A DNA stretch of 26,089 bases from an uncultured Collinsella sp. (GCA_902470835.1 CABRHR010000019.1:1-26089); one strand, 5' to 3'; counted from the first letter of the stretch, positions 1 to 6,069 are shown. Notes: generated by a model not told the origin, from the letters alone. A program made the numbers and translations.

Positions 1-12
1 TATAAGAGACAG
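1..12. other. Tn5/Nextera mosaic-end adapter remnant
   Basis: The first 12 bases, TATAAGAGACAG, are identical to the last 12 bases of the Tn5 mosaic end (AGATGTGTATAAGAGACAG) used in transposase-based library preparation. Genomic sequence resumes at base 13, in frame with typA. Translated, these bases give Tyr-Lys-Arg-Gln in place of the Gly-Arg-Gly normally found before this part of TypA. This is almost certainly untrimmed adapter at a contig end. Confidence 0.9.
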
Positions 13-753
13 ATTCTGCACCTGTCCGTTCTGATGGAGTCCATGCGCCGCGAGGGCTTTGAGTTCCAGGTCGGCCGCCCCCGCGTTCTGTTTAAGAAGG
101 ACGAGAACGGCAACAAGATGGAGCCCGTCGAGCAGGCCGTCGTCGAGTGCCCGGACGAGTACTCGGGCAAGGTCGTTGAGGTCTTCGGTACCTCCGGCGG
201 CATCATGACGAGCATGGATACCTCGGGCATCGTGACGCACCTCGAGTTTAAGATCCCGACCCGCGGCATCATGGGTCTTAAGAACCGCATCATGAACGTC
301 ACTCACGGCGAGGGCGTGTTCTACCACACCTTCCTGGAGTACGGCCCCTACGCCGGCGAGATCGGCAACCGTCAGAACGGCGCAATGATCTCCATGACCA
401 CCGAGAAGGCCGTTGCCTATGCCCTGGGTACGCTGCAGGAGCGCGGCCAGCTGTTTGTTGAGCCGGGCACCGAGTGCTACGAGGGCATGATCGTGGGCGA
501 GCGCAGCAAGGCTGGCGACATGGTCGTCAACATCGCGCGTACCAAGAACCTGGGCAACCAGCGTTCCTCGACCTCCGATATCTCCGTCCAGCTGGTGCCG
601 CCCCGCACCTTCTCGCTGGAGGAAGCGCTGGAGTACATCGCCGACGACGAGCTGGTCGAGATTACTCCCAAGAACATCCGCCTGCGCAAGCGTCTGCTCA
701 ATGCCACCGACCGCAAGAAGGCCGCCGTCCGCGCCGGTCAGGTCAACAAATAA
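13..753 (+). CDS. typA: Ribosome-associated GTPase TypA/BipA, C-terminal part (5' truncated)
   Basis: This is the C-terminal 246 residues of TypA (BipA), an EF-G-like translational GTPase that binds the 70S ribosome and helps 50S assembly and stress adaptation. The visible part begins at ILHLSVLMESMRREGFEFQV, which follows the GRG of the EF-G-like domain. It continues through family blocks such as RGIMGLKNRIM, LQERGQLFVEPGTE, YEGMIVGE and PPRTFSLEEALEYI, and ends in the basic tail LRKRLLNATDRKKA. The G domain and about the first 360-370 residues lie off the contig. The first genuine codon is at 13, because bases 1-12 are adapter. The gene ends with TAA and is followed closely by a strong terminator, so it is last in its transcription unit. 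Identification is certain; the truncation is an assembly edge, not a mutation. Confidence 0.96.
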   Translation: MLHLSVLMESMRREGFEFQVGRPRVLFKKDENGNKMEPVEQAVVECPDEYSGKVVEVFGTSGGIMTSMDTSGIVTHLEFKIPTRGIMGLKNRIMNVTHGEGVFYHTFLEYGPYAGEIGNRQNGAMISMTTEKAVAYALGTLQERGQLFVEPGTECYEGMIVGERSKAGDMVVNIARTKNLGNQRSSTSDISVQLVPPRTFSLEEALEYIADDELVEITPKNIRLRKRLLNATDRKKAAVRAGQVNK

Positions 754-791
754 GCGCTGAGCTTTATAGCGATATAGCGATTAATAAGAAA

Positions 792-823
792 GGGCGCCGA
801 CCATCGCGGTCGGTGCCCTTTTT
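792..823 (+). terminator. Intrinsic terminator of typA
   Basis: An 11-bp GC-rich stem (792-802 with 808-818, one G-T pair) with a 5-base loop is followed by five T (819-823). It starts 38 bases after the typA stop. The A-rich stretch before the stem could allow weak action on the other strand as well. Confidence 0.88.
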
Positions 824-850
824 GGTGTACAAGGATTGAGTTGGTCTGCA

Positions 851-885
851 CCCCCCCCCCGCAAAGGTGCCTGTCCCCTTTGCGG
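851..885. repeat. C10 tract plus 9-bp hairpin (REP-like)
   Basis: Ten consecutive C (851-860) run into an inverted repeat with arms CCGCAAAGG (859-867) and CCTTTGCGG (877-885) around a 9-base spacer. It lies between the typA terminator and the end of the minus-strand gene at 896. No T-tract follows on either strand, so it is not a standard terminator. It resembles a small REP-type palindrome. The homopolymer is prone to slippage and to sequencing error. Confidence 0.5.
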
Positions 886-895
886 TGGTTGACGG

Positions 896-2041
896 TTAGG
901 CGGAGGGAAGGCCCGGGGTGTTGGCGGTCTGCTGCGGCTTGAGGTGGGCGTTGCGCCAGATGATCTGGATGATATAGCCGAGCATAAAGACAAAGGCCAC
1001 GCCGCTGATGAAGCCGCCTACGAGGGGAAGCCCCGTGAGGGCGCCTGCGATTACGCCGCCAACGGCTGCCATGGCGTAGCGGTTCTGGCTGTGTCCGACC
1101 ATGCGTGCAATCGCGCACCCTGCAAAGGCACTCGACACCAGCGCGATGCCAATGACACCGCACATGAGGGCTCCGGCAAGCGACAGACCGGCGATAGAGA
1201 TAATCAGCAGTAGGACGGCGGGGATGATAGCAATCGTGCCCAGAAGACCGCTCACCCACAGGGGCATGGGGCGCTGGTGGAGCATGCCGGCGGCGCTGGC
1301 GGTCGCGCGCGGAAAGACGAGCTCGAGCAGCAGAGCGACAAAGCAGGTCGAGAGTGCCGCGGCGACGATACCGCCGATGACATCGTTAACGGTGGAAGTA
1401 TCCTCGTTCTCGGTGCGGTCGATCTTGAGCGCGCCTACCTCGGCTCCTGCGGCACGCTCGGGGTCCTCGGAGACGTGCGCGTTCACGGTGCCGGTGATAT
1501 GGGCGTTCTTGCCCAGGATGAGCTTGTCGGCCCAAACCTCGACATCGCCCTCGACGGTGCCATCGATGGTCACCGTATCGCCTGCCAGCGCTGCCGACTT
1601 GGCAGAGCCGCGCAGGGCAACCGTCTCGCCTGTCGCGTAGAAACAGTTGGCGGTGCTGCCGGCGTTGAGAACAACGTGCTGGCCAGCGACGGTCACGCTG
1701 CCATCAACCGTGGTCTGGGCGACATCAATCGTGCGCGCCGCAAGACGAACGGCGCCGCCTACCGTGCAGTCGCGAATTGAGAGGGTATCGCCCGCAGCGA
1801 TGATATCGTGGTTGATGGACGCATCATCCAAGTTGAGGGCCTGACCGGCCCAGTACAGGTCACCCTCGACGCCGGACGGATTGGCGTCATTGTCGGTCGC
1901 AAGGACATTGCCTGCGGTGTCCGTGCCGGCGAACGACGCCGTGGGAAGCGCGGTGATCGCCAGCGCGATGAGCGCGAATGCCATAAGCAGGCAGCGACGC
2001 ATCTTGTGTGACGGCGTCGCCGCGGTTTGATTGAAAGCCAT
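896..2041 (-). CDS. Bactofilin-like (polymer-forming) protein with signal peptide and C-terminal membrane domain
   Basis: This is a 381-residue protein. Residues about 14-39 form a signal peptide (basic MRRC, hydrophobic core, ending near ASFAG). Residues about 55-190 consist of short repeating units rich in G, T, V and D, for example DTLSIRDCTVGGAVRLAA and GTVEGDVEVWADKLILG. These look like the right-handed beta-helix of bactofilins (polymer-forming proteins). Residues about 215-370 hold four or so membrane segments. The start is supported by AAAGGA six bases upstream. Classical bactofilins are cytoplasmic scaffolds; here the order signal peptide, beta-solenoid, membrane domain suggests an exported solenoid anchored in the membrane. 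That topology is inferred, and the function is unknown. It is transcribed away from the TRIC-like gene, with an inverted repeat in its leader. Confidence 0.75.
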   Translation of the reverse strand: MAFNQTAATPSHKMRRCLLMAFALIALAITALPTASFAGTDTAGNVLATDNDANPSGVEGDLYWAGQALNLDDASINHDIIAAGDTLSIRDCTVGGAVRLAARTIDVAQTTVDGSVTVAGQHVVLNAGSTANCFYATGETVALRGSAKSAALAGDTVTIDGTVEGDVEVWADKLILGKNAHITGTVNAHVSEDPERAAGAEVGALKIDRTENEDTSTVNDVIGGIVAAALSTCFVALLLELVFPRATASAAGMLHQRPMPLWVSGLLGTIAIIPAVLLLIISIAGLSLAGALMCGVIGIALVSSAFAGCAIARMVGHSQNRYAMAAVGGVIAGALTGLPLVGGFISGVAFVFMLGYIIQIIWRNAHLKPQQTANTPGLPSA

Positions 2042-2053
2042 GGTTGATCCTTT

Positions 2054-2080
2054 TGTTAGGTGTTCGGCATATACCTAACA
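2054..2080 (-). promoter_or_regulatory. Inverted repeat in the leader of the bactofilin-like gene
   Basis: A perfect 8-bp inverted repeat has arms TGTTAGGT (2054-2061) and ACCTAACA (2073-2080) with an 11-base spacer. It lies 13 bases upstream of the ATG and next to the ribosome binding site. A TATATG on the minus strand inside the repeat could be a -10 element, but no convincing -35 was found. It could be an operator or an mRNA hairpin; which is not decided by the sequence. Confidence 0.4.
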
Positions 2081-2148
2081 GGGTACCCAACGTGCGGGCG
2101 CTCTAAAAGAACCTCTCGGTTGCATTTCGAAGGATGAGCCCGCGCTAC

Positions 2149-2838
2149 CTACTTTTTGCGATGCAAAAAGCGCGCGATGTCTTCTTCGGTGGGGCTTTTG
2201 ATGTCAAAGCGCAGCGAGAGCCAGCGCAGACCCATGGTCACGACAACGCATACGATCAGCGCGGCGACATTGCTCATGATGCCGCTCATAACGAGACACA
2301 CGTAGCTTGTCGATCCGGCGATGGCCGCGATGGCATAAAAGTTAGTGCGTTGGAAAATGCCCGGAACCACGCCCATAAAGCCGTCGCGCAGCATGCCGCC
2401 ACCTACTGCGGTGAAGAAGCCCATCATGATGCACACCGCCGGCGCAAAGCCGTAGACCAGCGCCTTGTCTGCTCCAGTGGCGGCGTAGATGCCGACCGAG
2501 ATGATATCGAGCAGGGGAATGAGTTTTTCGGGTTTGTCGACGATTGCCGGGAAAATATAGATGATGGCTGCCGTGGCAATGGAAAGCGGAAGCGCCATCG
2601 GCTGGTTGAGGATGTAGACGTTGCCGACCTGGAGCGTCATATCGCGCAAAAGACCGCCGCCCAAGCCACAGACCACGGCGAGCGCAACTGCACCCACCAG
2701 GTCGAGTTTGTGCTCGCGCGCGACCAACACGCCCGAGATTGAAGCCGCGACGACGGCGAACATTTCGAGCCAAAACGGGATGGCGACCATGGCATCCGTG
2801 GCGTGTGAGGTAACGGTCATAGCGGCGACGACGGGCAA
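2149..2838 (-). CDS. TRIC/UPF0126 family membrane protein (trimeric intracellular cation channel-like)
   Basis: This predicted 229-residue integral membrane protein has about seven hydrophobic segments. It carries the duplicated glycine-rich signature of the bacterial TRIC (UPF0126, YicG-like) family: CGLGGGLLRDMTLQ in the first half and AVGGGMLRDGFMG in the second. Family members form trimeric monovalent-cation channels in structural studies; the physiological role in bacteria is unsettled. The TTG at 2838 is chosen as start because AAAGGA lies 8 bases upstream. The next in-frame ATG (2820) has no ribosome binding site, and a longer reading from a TTG at 2955 would begin inside the upstream palindrome. 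The preceding gene on this strand is the nuclease-like gene, with a palindromic repeat between them. The protein ends in FLHRKK. Confidence 0.85.
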   Translation of the reverse strand: MPVVAAMTVTSHATDAMVAIPFWLEMFAVVAASISGVLVAREHKLDLVGAVALAVVCGLGGGLLRDMTLQVGNVYILNQPMALPLSIATAAIIYIFPAIVDKPEKLIPLLDIISVGIYAATGADKALVYGFAPAVCIMMGFFTAVGGGMLRDGFMGVVPGIFQRTNFYAIAAIAGSTSYVCLVMSGIMSNVAALIVCVVVTMGLRWLSLRFDIKSPTEEDIARFLHRKK

Positions 2839-2950
2839 GATGGGGTCCTTTGGATTACGGATTTGGACAATGCCCGTACATAGTACATGTTCGGCGCCGA
2901 TTGCGACCCTATTGCTCGGCAAACGGTCGGGACTGGATGGGGGCGTAGGT

Positions 2951-3022
2951 ACCAAACATGTACATCAGCCTCCAAAGATGTCAAAAAATGTCGGTTTTGG
3001 AGGGTGATGTACATGTTTTGGT
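2951..3022. repeat. Palindromic repeat, copy 1
   Basis: A long imperfect palindrome has arms 2951-2976 and 2995-3022, about 25 bp, differing by one substitution and one indel. They surround an 18-base centre containing ATGTC twice as a direct repeat. The arms contain CATGTACATCA and CCTCCAAA. A near-identical copy lies at 4153-4222 in the same orientation, and the two bracket the nuclease-like gene. This copy starts about 20 bases past that gene's stop and about 110 bases upstream of the TRIC-like start. No long T-tract follows it. Confidence 0.85.
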
Positions 3023-3042
3023 TGGGGCGTGCTGGGATGACG

Positions 3043-4050
3043 CTACTCGGAAGGCGTGTCTTCGCCCTGCGCACTCTTCCAGTTGCGGATAAGTGTTTTG
3101 CGCAGTTCGTTCTGCTTTCGCTGGTACTCGGCGTCCGTGCGGCGGGGCATACCGAGTGCTTCGCGAATGCTGTTCATGGCGCGGTGAAAGGCAAGCTGAT
3201 TCGCGAACTGTGCCGAGGTGAGCGTAACGATTCGATATCCCATTTGGGCGAGCACGGCCTCTCGTTCCGCATCTGCTCCCTTGCGCTCGGTCTCATCGTG
3301 AAAGCCGCCCTTATATTCGATGCCGAGTTCCCTGCGCTGATAAGTAACAAGAGCGTCGATTTTGAGCGTTCGGGCTTTTGTGCAATGCCAGAGACGCTGA
3401 GGGATTTCGAGCGGTTTGTTGAGTTCGATGCCTCGGATACCAACGCCGCCTTCGCTTGTTGGGAGTGAGAGGGCGATGGACGATGCGGTCTCCATGGGCG
3501 AGGCTGAGTGGTCGTAGATGTGTCTGAGCGCGAGTCTGGCGCGTGTGGCGCCGGGTTTGCCAGGGTGCCGATCGAGTAGCTCGACAATTTCGTCCTTGGA
3601 GGTGGTGGCTGGTTGCTCAGTGTAAGGGTCAGAGAGATTGAGCCCCATGCGATAGTCGCCGCAAACTTCGTAACCATACTCGAGGTATTCGATCCTGTCC
3701 ATCCACTCGGCAGCGAGCACGAAGGTGAAGGCTTCGTCGGTGATAAAGATGCCGGGCGTAAGCTCGTCAATATGGTCGTAGGGTAGGTTTTGGCCGAGAA
3801 CGTGGCAAGTGACACCGTTGGCGCGAATTCGCTCGAAAGCAAATACTACGGAGATGTCGATAGTCTTGAGCATGGTGGACGGAATGCCGCAGTCGGTAAG
3901 TGCCTGCCGAATGCGCGCGATGCGTTGCTGGGTAGAGAGGCCCCGCACACCTATCTGGTAGTCGCGTTGTGCGACGGCTTGAACCAGATTCCGCGGTGCA
4001 TGATGGACGAGCCACGCCGTTTTATGCGAAATGAGAACAGGAGTATCCAT
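3043..4050 (-). CDS. DUF559-type PD-(D/E)xK nuclease-like protein
   Basis: This is a 335-residue protein. The C-terminal part (about 180-300) resembles DUF559/Vsr-like endonuclease folds. It has SPMET near residues 184-188, then KIDAL with Asp232, then GIEYKGGFH with Glu245 and Lys247, spacing that fits a PD-(D/E)xK active site. A helix (ERKGADAEREAVLAQMGYRIVTLT) follows, as in this family. The N-terminal 180 residues are unfamiliar; similar actinobacterial proteins sometimes carry an AbiEi-like helix-turn-helix there, but I cannot show that here. The ATG at 4050 is preferred because AGAGG lies 6-7 bases upstream; a GTG at 4077 would add nine residues without a clear site. No methylase or partner gene lies beside it, so it is not a simple restriction system. 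It stands alone between two palindromic repeats, near a tRNA remnant. The nuclease fold is likely; substrate and role are unknown. Confidence 0.72.
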   Translation of the reverse strand: MDTPVLISHKTAWLVHHAPRNLVQAVAQRDYQIGVRGLSTQQRIARIRQALTDCGIPSTMLKTIDISVVFAFERIRANGVTCHVLGQNLPYDHIDELTPGIFITDEAFTFVLAAEWMDRIEYLEYGYEVCGDYRMGLNLSDPYTEQPATTSKDEIVELLDRHPGKPGATRARLALRHIYDHSASPMETASSIALSLPTSEGGVGIRGIELNKPLEIPQRLWHCTKARTLKIDALVTYQRRELGIEYKGGFHDETERKGADAEREAVLAQMGYRIVTLTSAQFANQLAFHRAMNSIREALGMPRRTDAEYQRKQNELRKTLIRNWKSAQGEDTPSE

Positions 4051-4152
4051 TGGGGACCTCTCGCTTCGAGCTGACACCCAACTCTTATGTCCGTTGAAGT
4101 GGGGAAATATACCGGATGTGAGTAAATCGACTCATGCTCGGTGCGCGTCATA

Positions 4153-4222
4153 TGCAAACGTGTACATCACACTCCAAAGATGTCAAAAAATGTCGTTTTT
4201 GGAGGGTGATGTACATGTTTGG
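4153..4222. repeat. Palindromic repeat, copy 2
   Basis: This is the second copy of the palindrome at 2951-3022, in the same orientation. Arms are 4154-4180 and 4196-4222, with two substitutions between them. The centre and right arm are almost identical to copy 1 for about 45 bases. It lies about 100 bases upstream of the nuclease-like start. In both copies each arm reads outward as GGAG(G)xTGATGTACATG or a close variant, a ribosome-binding-site-like purine run next to ATG codons. Confidence 0.85.
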
Positions 4223-4376
4223 GGATCCGGGTTGATGCTGAACGTGATGAGGGCGTGGCTGAATAGGAGGGATGTCCAAATTTTGAGCGAAGCTCAGAAT
4301 TTATTCGGTCGGCTGGCGCCGACCGCGCTGCGCTAAAAACGTGCCACGGGCGCGTTTTCTTTACGCTCCGCGCCCT
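4223..4376. other. Intergenic stretch with stacked hairpins
   Basis: No gene was recognised. There is an 11-bp AT-rich stem (4278-4288 with 4292-4302, one wobble) with a three-base GAA loop inside GCGAAGC. A 7-bp GC stem follows (CGGTCGG at 4306-4312 with CCGACCG at 4319-4325). A terminator-like hairpin at 4336-4358 is listed separately. Together with the palindrome and the tRNA remnant this makes a structure-dense gap of over 300 bases. Confidence 0.5.
4332..4358 (-). terminator. Terminator-like hairpin, minus strand
   Basis: A 10-bp stem (4336-4345 with 4349-4358, one wobble) has a three-base loop. On the minus strand it ends in TTTTT then AG. It could back up the terminator at 4430-4457 for the two tRNA genes. 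Confidence 0.45.
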
Positions 4377-4405
4377 GGCGGGCTCGAATCCATCCTCCTC
4401 CGCCG
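4377..4405 (+). pseudogene. Degenerate tRNA-Ser 3'-end fragment, opposite orientation
   Basis: These 29 bases match the 3' end (T arm, acceptor strand, CCA) of the neighbouring tRNA-Ser(CGA) at 24 of 29 positions, but on the plus strand. The shared core includes TCGAATCC and TCCTCCTCCGCC. The T-stem complementarity is broken and no tRNA body precedes it, so it is not a functional tRNA. It is likely the remnant of a lost tRNA gene or of a recombination at the tRNA 3' end. Confidence 0.65.
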
Positions 4406-4429
4406 TATTTGCTTGTTAGGGACTCAAAA

Positions 4430-4457
4430 CAAAAAAGCTCCCATTCTTGGGAGCTTT
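4430..4457 (-). terminator. Terminator downstream of tRNA-Ser(CGA)
   Basis: A 10-bp stem (4434-4443 with 4448-4457) has a 4-base loop. On the minus strand it runs into six T, then GTTTT. It begins about 12 bases after the tRNA 3' end. Confidence 0.85.
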
Positions 4458-4468
4458 CTCAACCAAAA

Positions 4469-4559
4469 TGGCGGAGGAGGAGGGATTCGAACCCTCGTGA
4501 CCTTATACAGGCCAAACGGTTTTCGAGACCGCCGCATTCAACCACTCTGCCACCCCTCC
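4469..4559 (-). tRNA. tRNA-Ser (anticodon CGA)
   Basis: This is a 91-base tRNA of class II size with a long variable arm. The acceptor stem GGAGGGG pairs with CTCCTCC (one G-T), the discriminator is G, and CCA is encoded. The T arm contains GGTTCGAATCC. The anticodon stem GCGGT/ACCGT encloses the loop CTCGAAA, giving anticodon CGA (codon UCG). It lies downstream of tRNA-Ser(GGA) on the same strand. Confidence 0.95.
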
Positions 4560-4568
4560 GCGTGGGGT

Positions 4569-4598
4569 AAAAACAAAGCAGGCTCGAAGGCCTGCTTT
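4569..4598 (-). terminator. Terminator between the two tRNA-Ser genes
   Basis: A 9-bp stem (4575-4583 with 4590-4598) has a 6-base loop. On the minus strand it is followed by TG and then TTTTT. It lies 10 bases after tRNA-Ser(GGA). Some read-through is presumably needed to express the CGA gene, unless that gene has its own promoter. Confidence 0.7.
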
Positions 4599-4607
4599 GG
4601 AATTAAC

Positions 4608-4698
4608 TGGCGGAGAGTCAGGGATTTGAACCCTGGAGACGCTTTTGACGCCTACACGATTTCCAATCGTGCTCCTTCGGCCACTCGGACAACTCTCC
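4608..4698 (-). tRNA. tRNA-Ser (anticodon GGA)
   Basis: This is a 91-base class II tRNA with a perfect acceptor stem, GGAGAGT with ACTCTCC, discriminator G and encoded CCA. The anticodon stem CACGA/TCGTG encloses the loop TTGGAAA, giving anticodon GGA (codons UCC and UCU). A consensus-like promoter lies 17 bases upstream. Confidence 0.95.
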
Positions 4699-4714
4699 GT
4701 TAAATGCGAAAGTC

Positions 4715-4742
4715 AGTATACACGAGGAATCGCAAAGTGCAA
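4715..4742 (-). promoter_or_regulatory. Sigma-70-type promoter of the tRNA-Ser genes
   Basis: On the minus strand TTGCAC (-35, 4737-4742) and TATACT (-10, 4715-4720) are separated by 16 bases. The -10 ends 16 bases before the mature 5' end of tRNA-Ser(GGA), a normal distance for a short precursor leader. Confidence 0.8.
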
Positions 4743-5202
4743 ACAGAAAAGTTGGCATTTTTTAAAACGCTTGGCCGCGCTTGGCGTTGCGGTGGGGTTT
4801 GAGGTGCCAAAAAACGGCTTCCGACCAGCGTGGTTGATCAACTCAATTGTTCAAAAGGGGTATTCATAAGCGACTTGGCAATGAATTTAAAAATCTTTGG
4901 GTGGTGCTGTGGACCACTGGTATGCATTTTGCGACCACAGCCTTGTGTCCGTTGACCTGTGGCTTGGTTCAGCTTGTCCCCACGGCACCGTATCTTGTCT
5001 ACAGATCCGTCAAGCTTTTGGTCAGCATTTGGTTGGAATGCGCATGAAACGTCGTGCGAGTATGGGCATATGTGGAGGTCATGAGGTTGTAGCTGCAAAT
5101 TCTTGCAGCCTAGGAGGTTGAAAGATATTATTACCAAGTCTTTTCCTGCTTCAGGCGCACCTTCACGACCTGAAGCCACATTTGCCCAGAGGAGGTGACA
5201 AT
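4743..5202 (+). other. Long AT-richer leader/intergenic region upstream of rpsF
   Basis: These 460 bases hold no convincing gene. They include competing stems: CCACAG (4935-4940) can pair with CTGTGG at 4907-4912 or at 4957-4962. There is also a perfect hairpin GCTGCAA/TTGCAGC (5092-5098 with 5103-5109). An 8-bp stem GCTTCAGG/CCTGAAGC (5148-5155 with 5169-5176) ends 15 bases before the rpsF ribosome binding site. Many bacteria control this operon through an S6:S18-binding leader RNA; this region could hold one, but I did not recognise the published core. No consensus promoter was identified. Confidence 0.4.
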
Positions 5203-5496
5203 ATGAAGGCTTATGAACTGCTGTTCTTTGTTGACCCGTCGCTCGACCCCGAGACTCGTCTCGCTGTTATGAAGCGTATCGATACCACGATCGCTGAGGG
5301 CGCTGGCAAGGTCGACTCCGTTGACGAGTGGGGCAAGCGCAAGCTCGCCTACGAGATCAACGACCTCACCGATGGTGACTACACCCTCATCAACTTCCAC
5401 GCAGATCCTACCCAGATTGCCGAGCTTGATCGCGTCCTGCGCATCACCGACGCTGTGGTCCGCCACATGATCGTCCGTCGCGACGACCAGGAGTAA
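5203..5496 (+). CDS. rpsF: 30S ribosomal protein S6
   Basis: This is a 97-residue S6, a normal length. S6 pairs with S18 on the central domain of 16S rRNA. MKAYELLFFVDPSLDPE is the typical first strand, followed by EWGKRKLAYEINDLTDGDYTLINFHAD and ITDAVVRHMIVRRDDQE. The ATG at 5203 is chosen because GGAGG sits 7 bases upstream; an in-frame TTG at 5182 lies before that site and is not used. It is the first gene of rpsF-ssb-rpsR-rplI, the conserved cluster in Actinomycetota and Firmicutes. Confidence 0.97.
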   Translation: MKAYELLFFVDPSLDPETRLAVMKRIDTTIAEGAGKVDSVDEWGKRKLAYEINDLTDGDYTLINFHADPTQIAELDRVLRITDAVVRHMIVRRDDQE

Positions 5497-5544
5497 GACT
5501 GTCGTTTTGGACTGGGCTTGTGCCCCAAGAGGAAGTAGTGAGTT

Positions 5545-5997
5545 ATGAGCATCAATCGAGTGAACATCACCGGTAACCTCACCCGCGATCCCGAGCTGCG
5601 CGCCACCGCCGGCGGAACCCAGGTTCTGTCCTTTGGCGTCGCCGTGAACGATCGTCGCCGCAACGCGCAGACTGGCGAGTGGGAGGACTATCCCAACTTT
5701 GTCGACTGCACCATGTTCGGCACCCGCGCCGAGGCCGTGAGCCGTTTCCTGGCAAAGGGAAACAAGGTCGCGATCGAGGGCAAGCTGCGCTACAGCTCTT
5801 GGGAGCGCGACGGCCAGCGCCGGAGCAAGCTTGAGGTCATCGTCGATGAGATCGAGTTTATGAGCTCCCGTGGTGGCCAGGGTGGCTACGATCAGGGCGG
5901 TTACGCCCCCGCAGCTCCCGCGCCCGCAGCACGTCCTGCCGCACCGGTGGCTACGCCGCCCGCGGTCGACGTCTACGATGAGGACATCCCGTTCTAA
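5545..5997 (+). CDS. ssb: Single-stranded DNA-binding protein
   Basis: This is a 150-residue SSB. The OB-fold (about 1-108) opens with MSINRVNITGNLTRDPELRAT and includes LSFGVAVNDRR, PNFVDCTMFG and KLRYSSWERDGQRRSKLEVIVDEIEFM. A flexible linker rich in G, Q, A and P follows. The protein ends in DEDIPF, the acidic tip that docks replication and repair partners. It coats single-stranded DNA during replication and recombination. GAGGAAG precedes the ATG. Its position between rpsF and rpsR is the standard arrangement, and DnaB is encoded just downstream of the cluster. Confidence 0.97.
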   Translation: MSINRVNITGNLTRDPELRATAGGTQVLSFGVAVNDRRRNAQTGEWEDYPNFVDCTMFGTRAEAVSRFLAKGNKVAIEGKLRYSSWERDGQRRSKLEVIVDEIEFMSSRGGQGGYDQGGYAPAAPAPAARPAAPVATPPAVDVYDEDIPF

Positions 5998-6029
5998 GGG
6001 TTGTTCACCTATTTTTGAGTGAGAGGCGG

Positions 6030-6045
6030 CTTCGGTTCGCCGAAG
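6030..6045 (+). other. UUCG tetraloop hairpin between ssb and rpsR
   Basis: A 6-bp stem, CTTCGG with CCGAAG, closes a TTCG loop, an unusually stable RNA tetraloop. It lies 33 bases after the ssb stop and 24 before rpsR, with no T-tract, so it is more likely an mRNA-processing or stability element than a terminator. Confidence 0.5.
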
Positions 6046-6069
6046 TTGCCAAACGAAAGGTATTTTGAC

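Noticed and set aside
2953..2955. TTG start extending the TRIC-like protein by 39 residues
   Set aside because: The extension begins inside the palindrome and has no similarity to the family; the TTG at 2838 has a better ribosome binding site.
3043..4050. Transposase or restriction-modification enzyme
   Set aside because: The flanking repeats are palindromes rather than terminal inverted repeats of an insertion sequence, no target-site duplication was seen, and no methylase is adjacent.
4341..4703. 120-codon plus-strand frame across the tRNA genes
   Set aside because: It reads through the antisense of two tRNA-Ser genes and two terminators; not coding.
5044..5121. 25-residue open frame in the rpsF leader, possible leader peptide
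   Set aside because: No ribosome binding site before the ATG, and it overlaps a stable hairpin. Nothing in its composition suggests attenuation.
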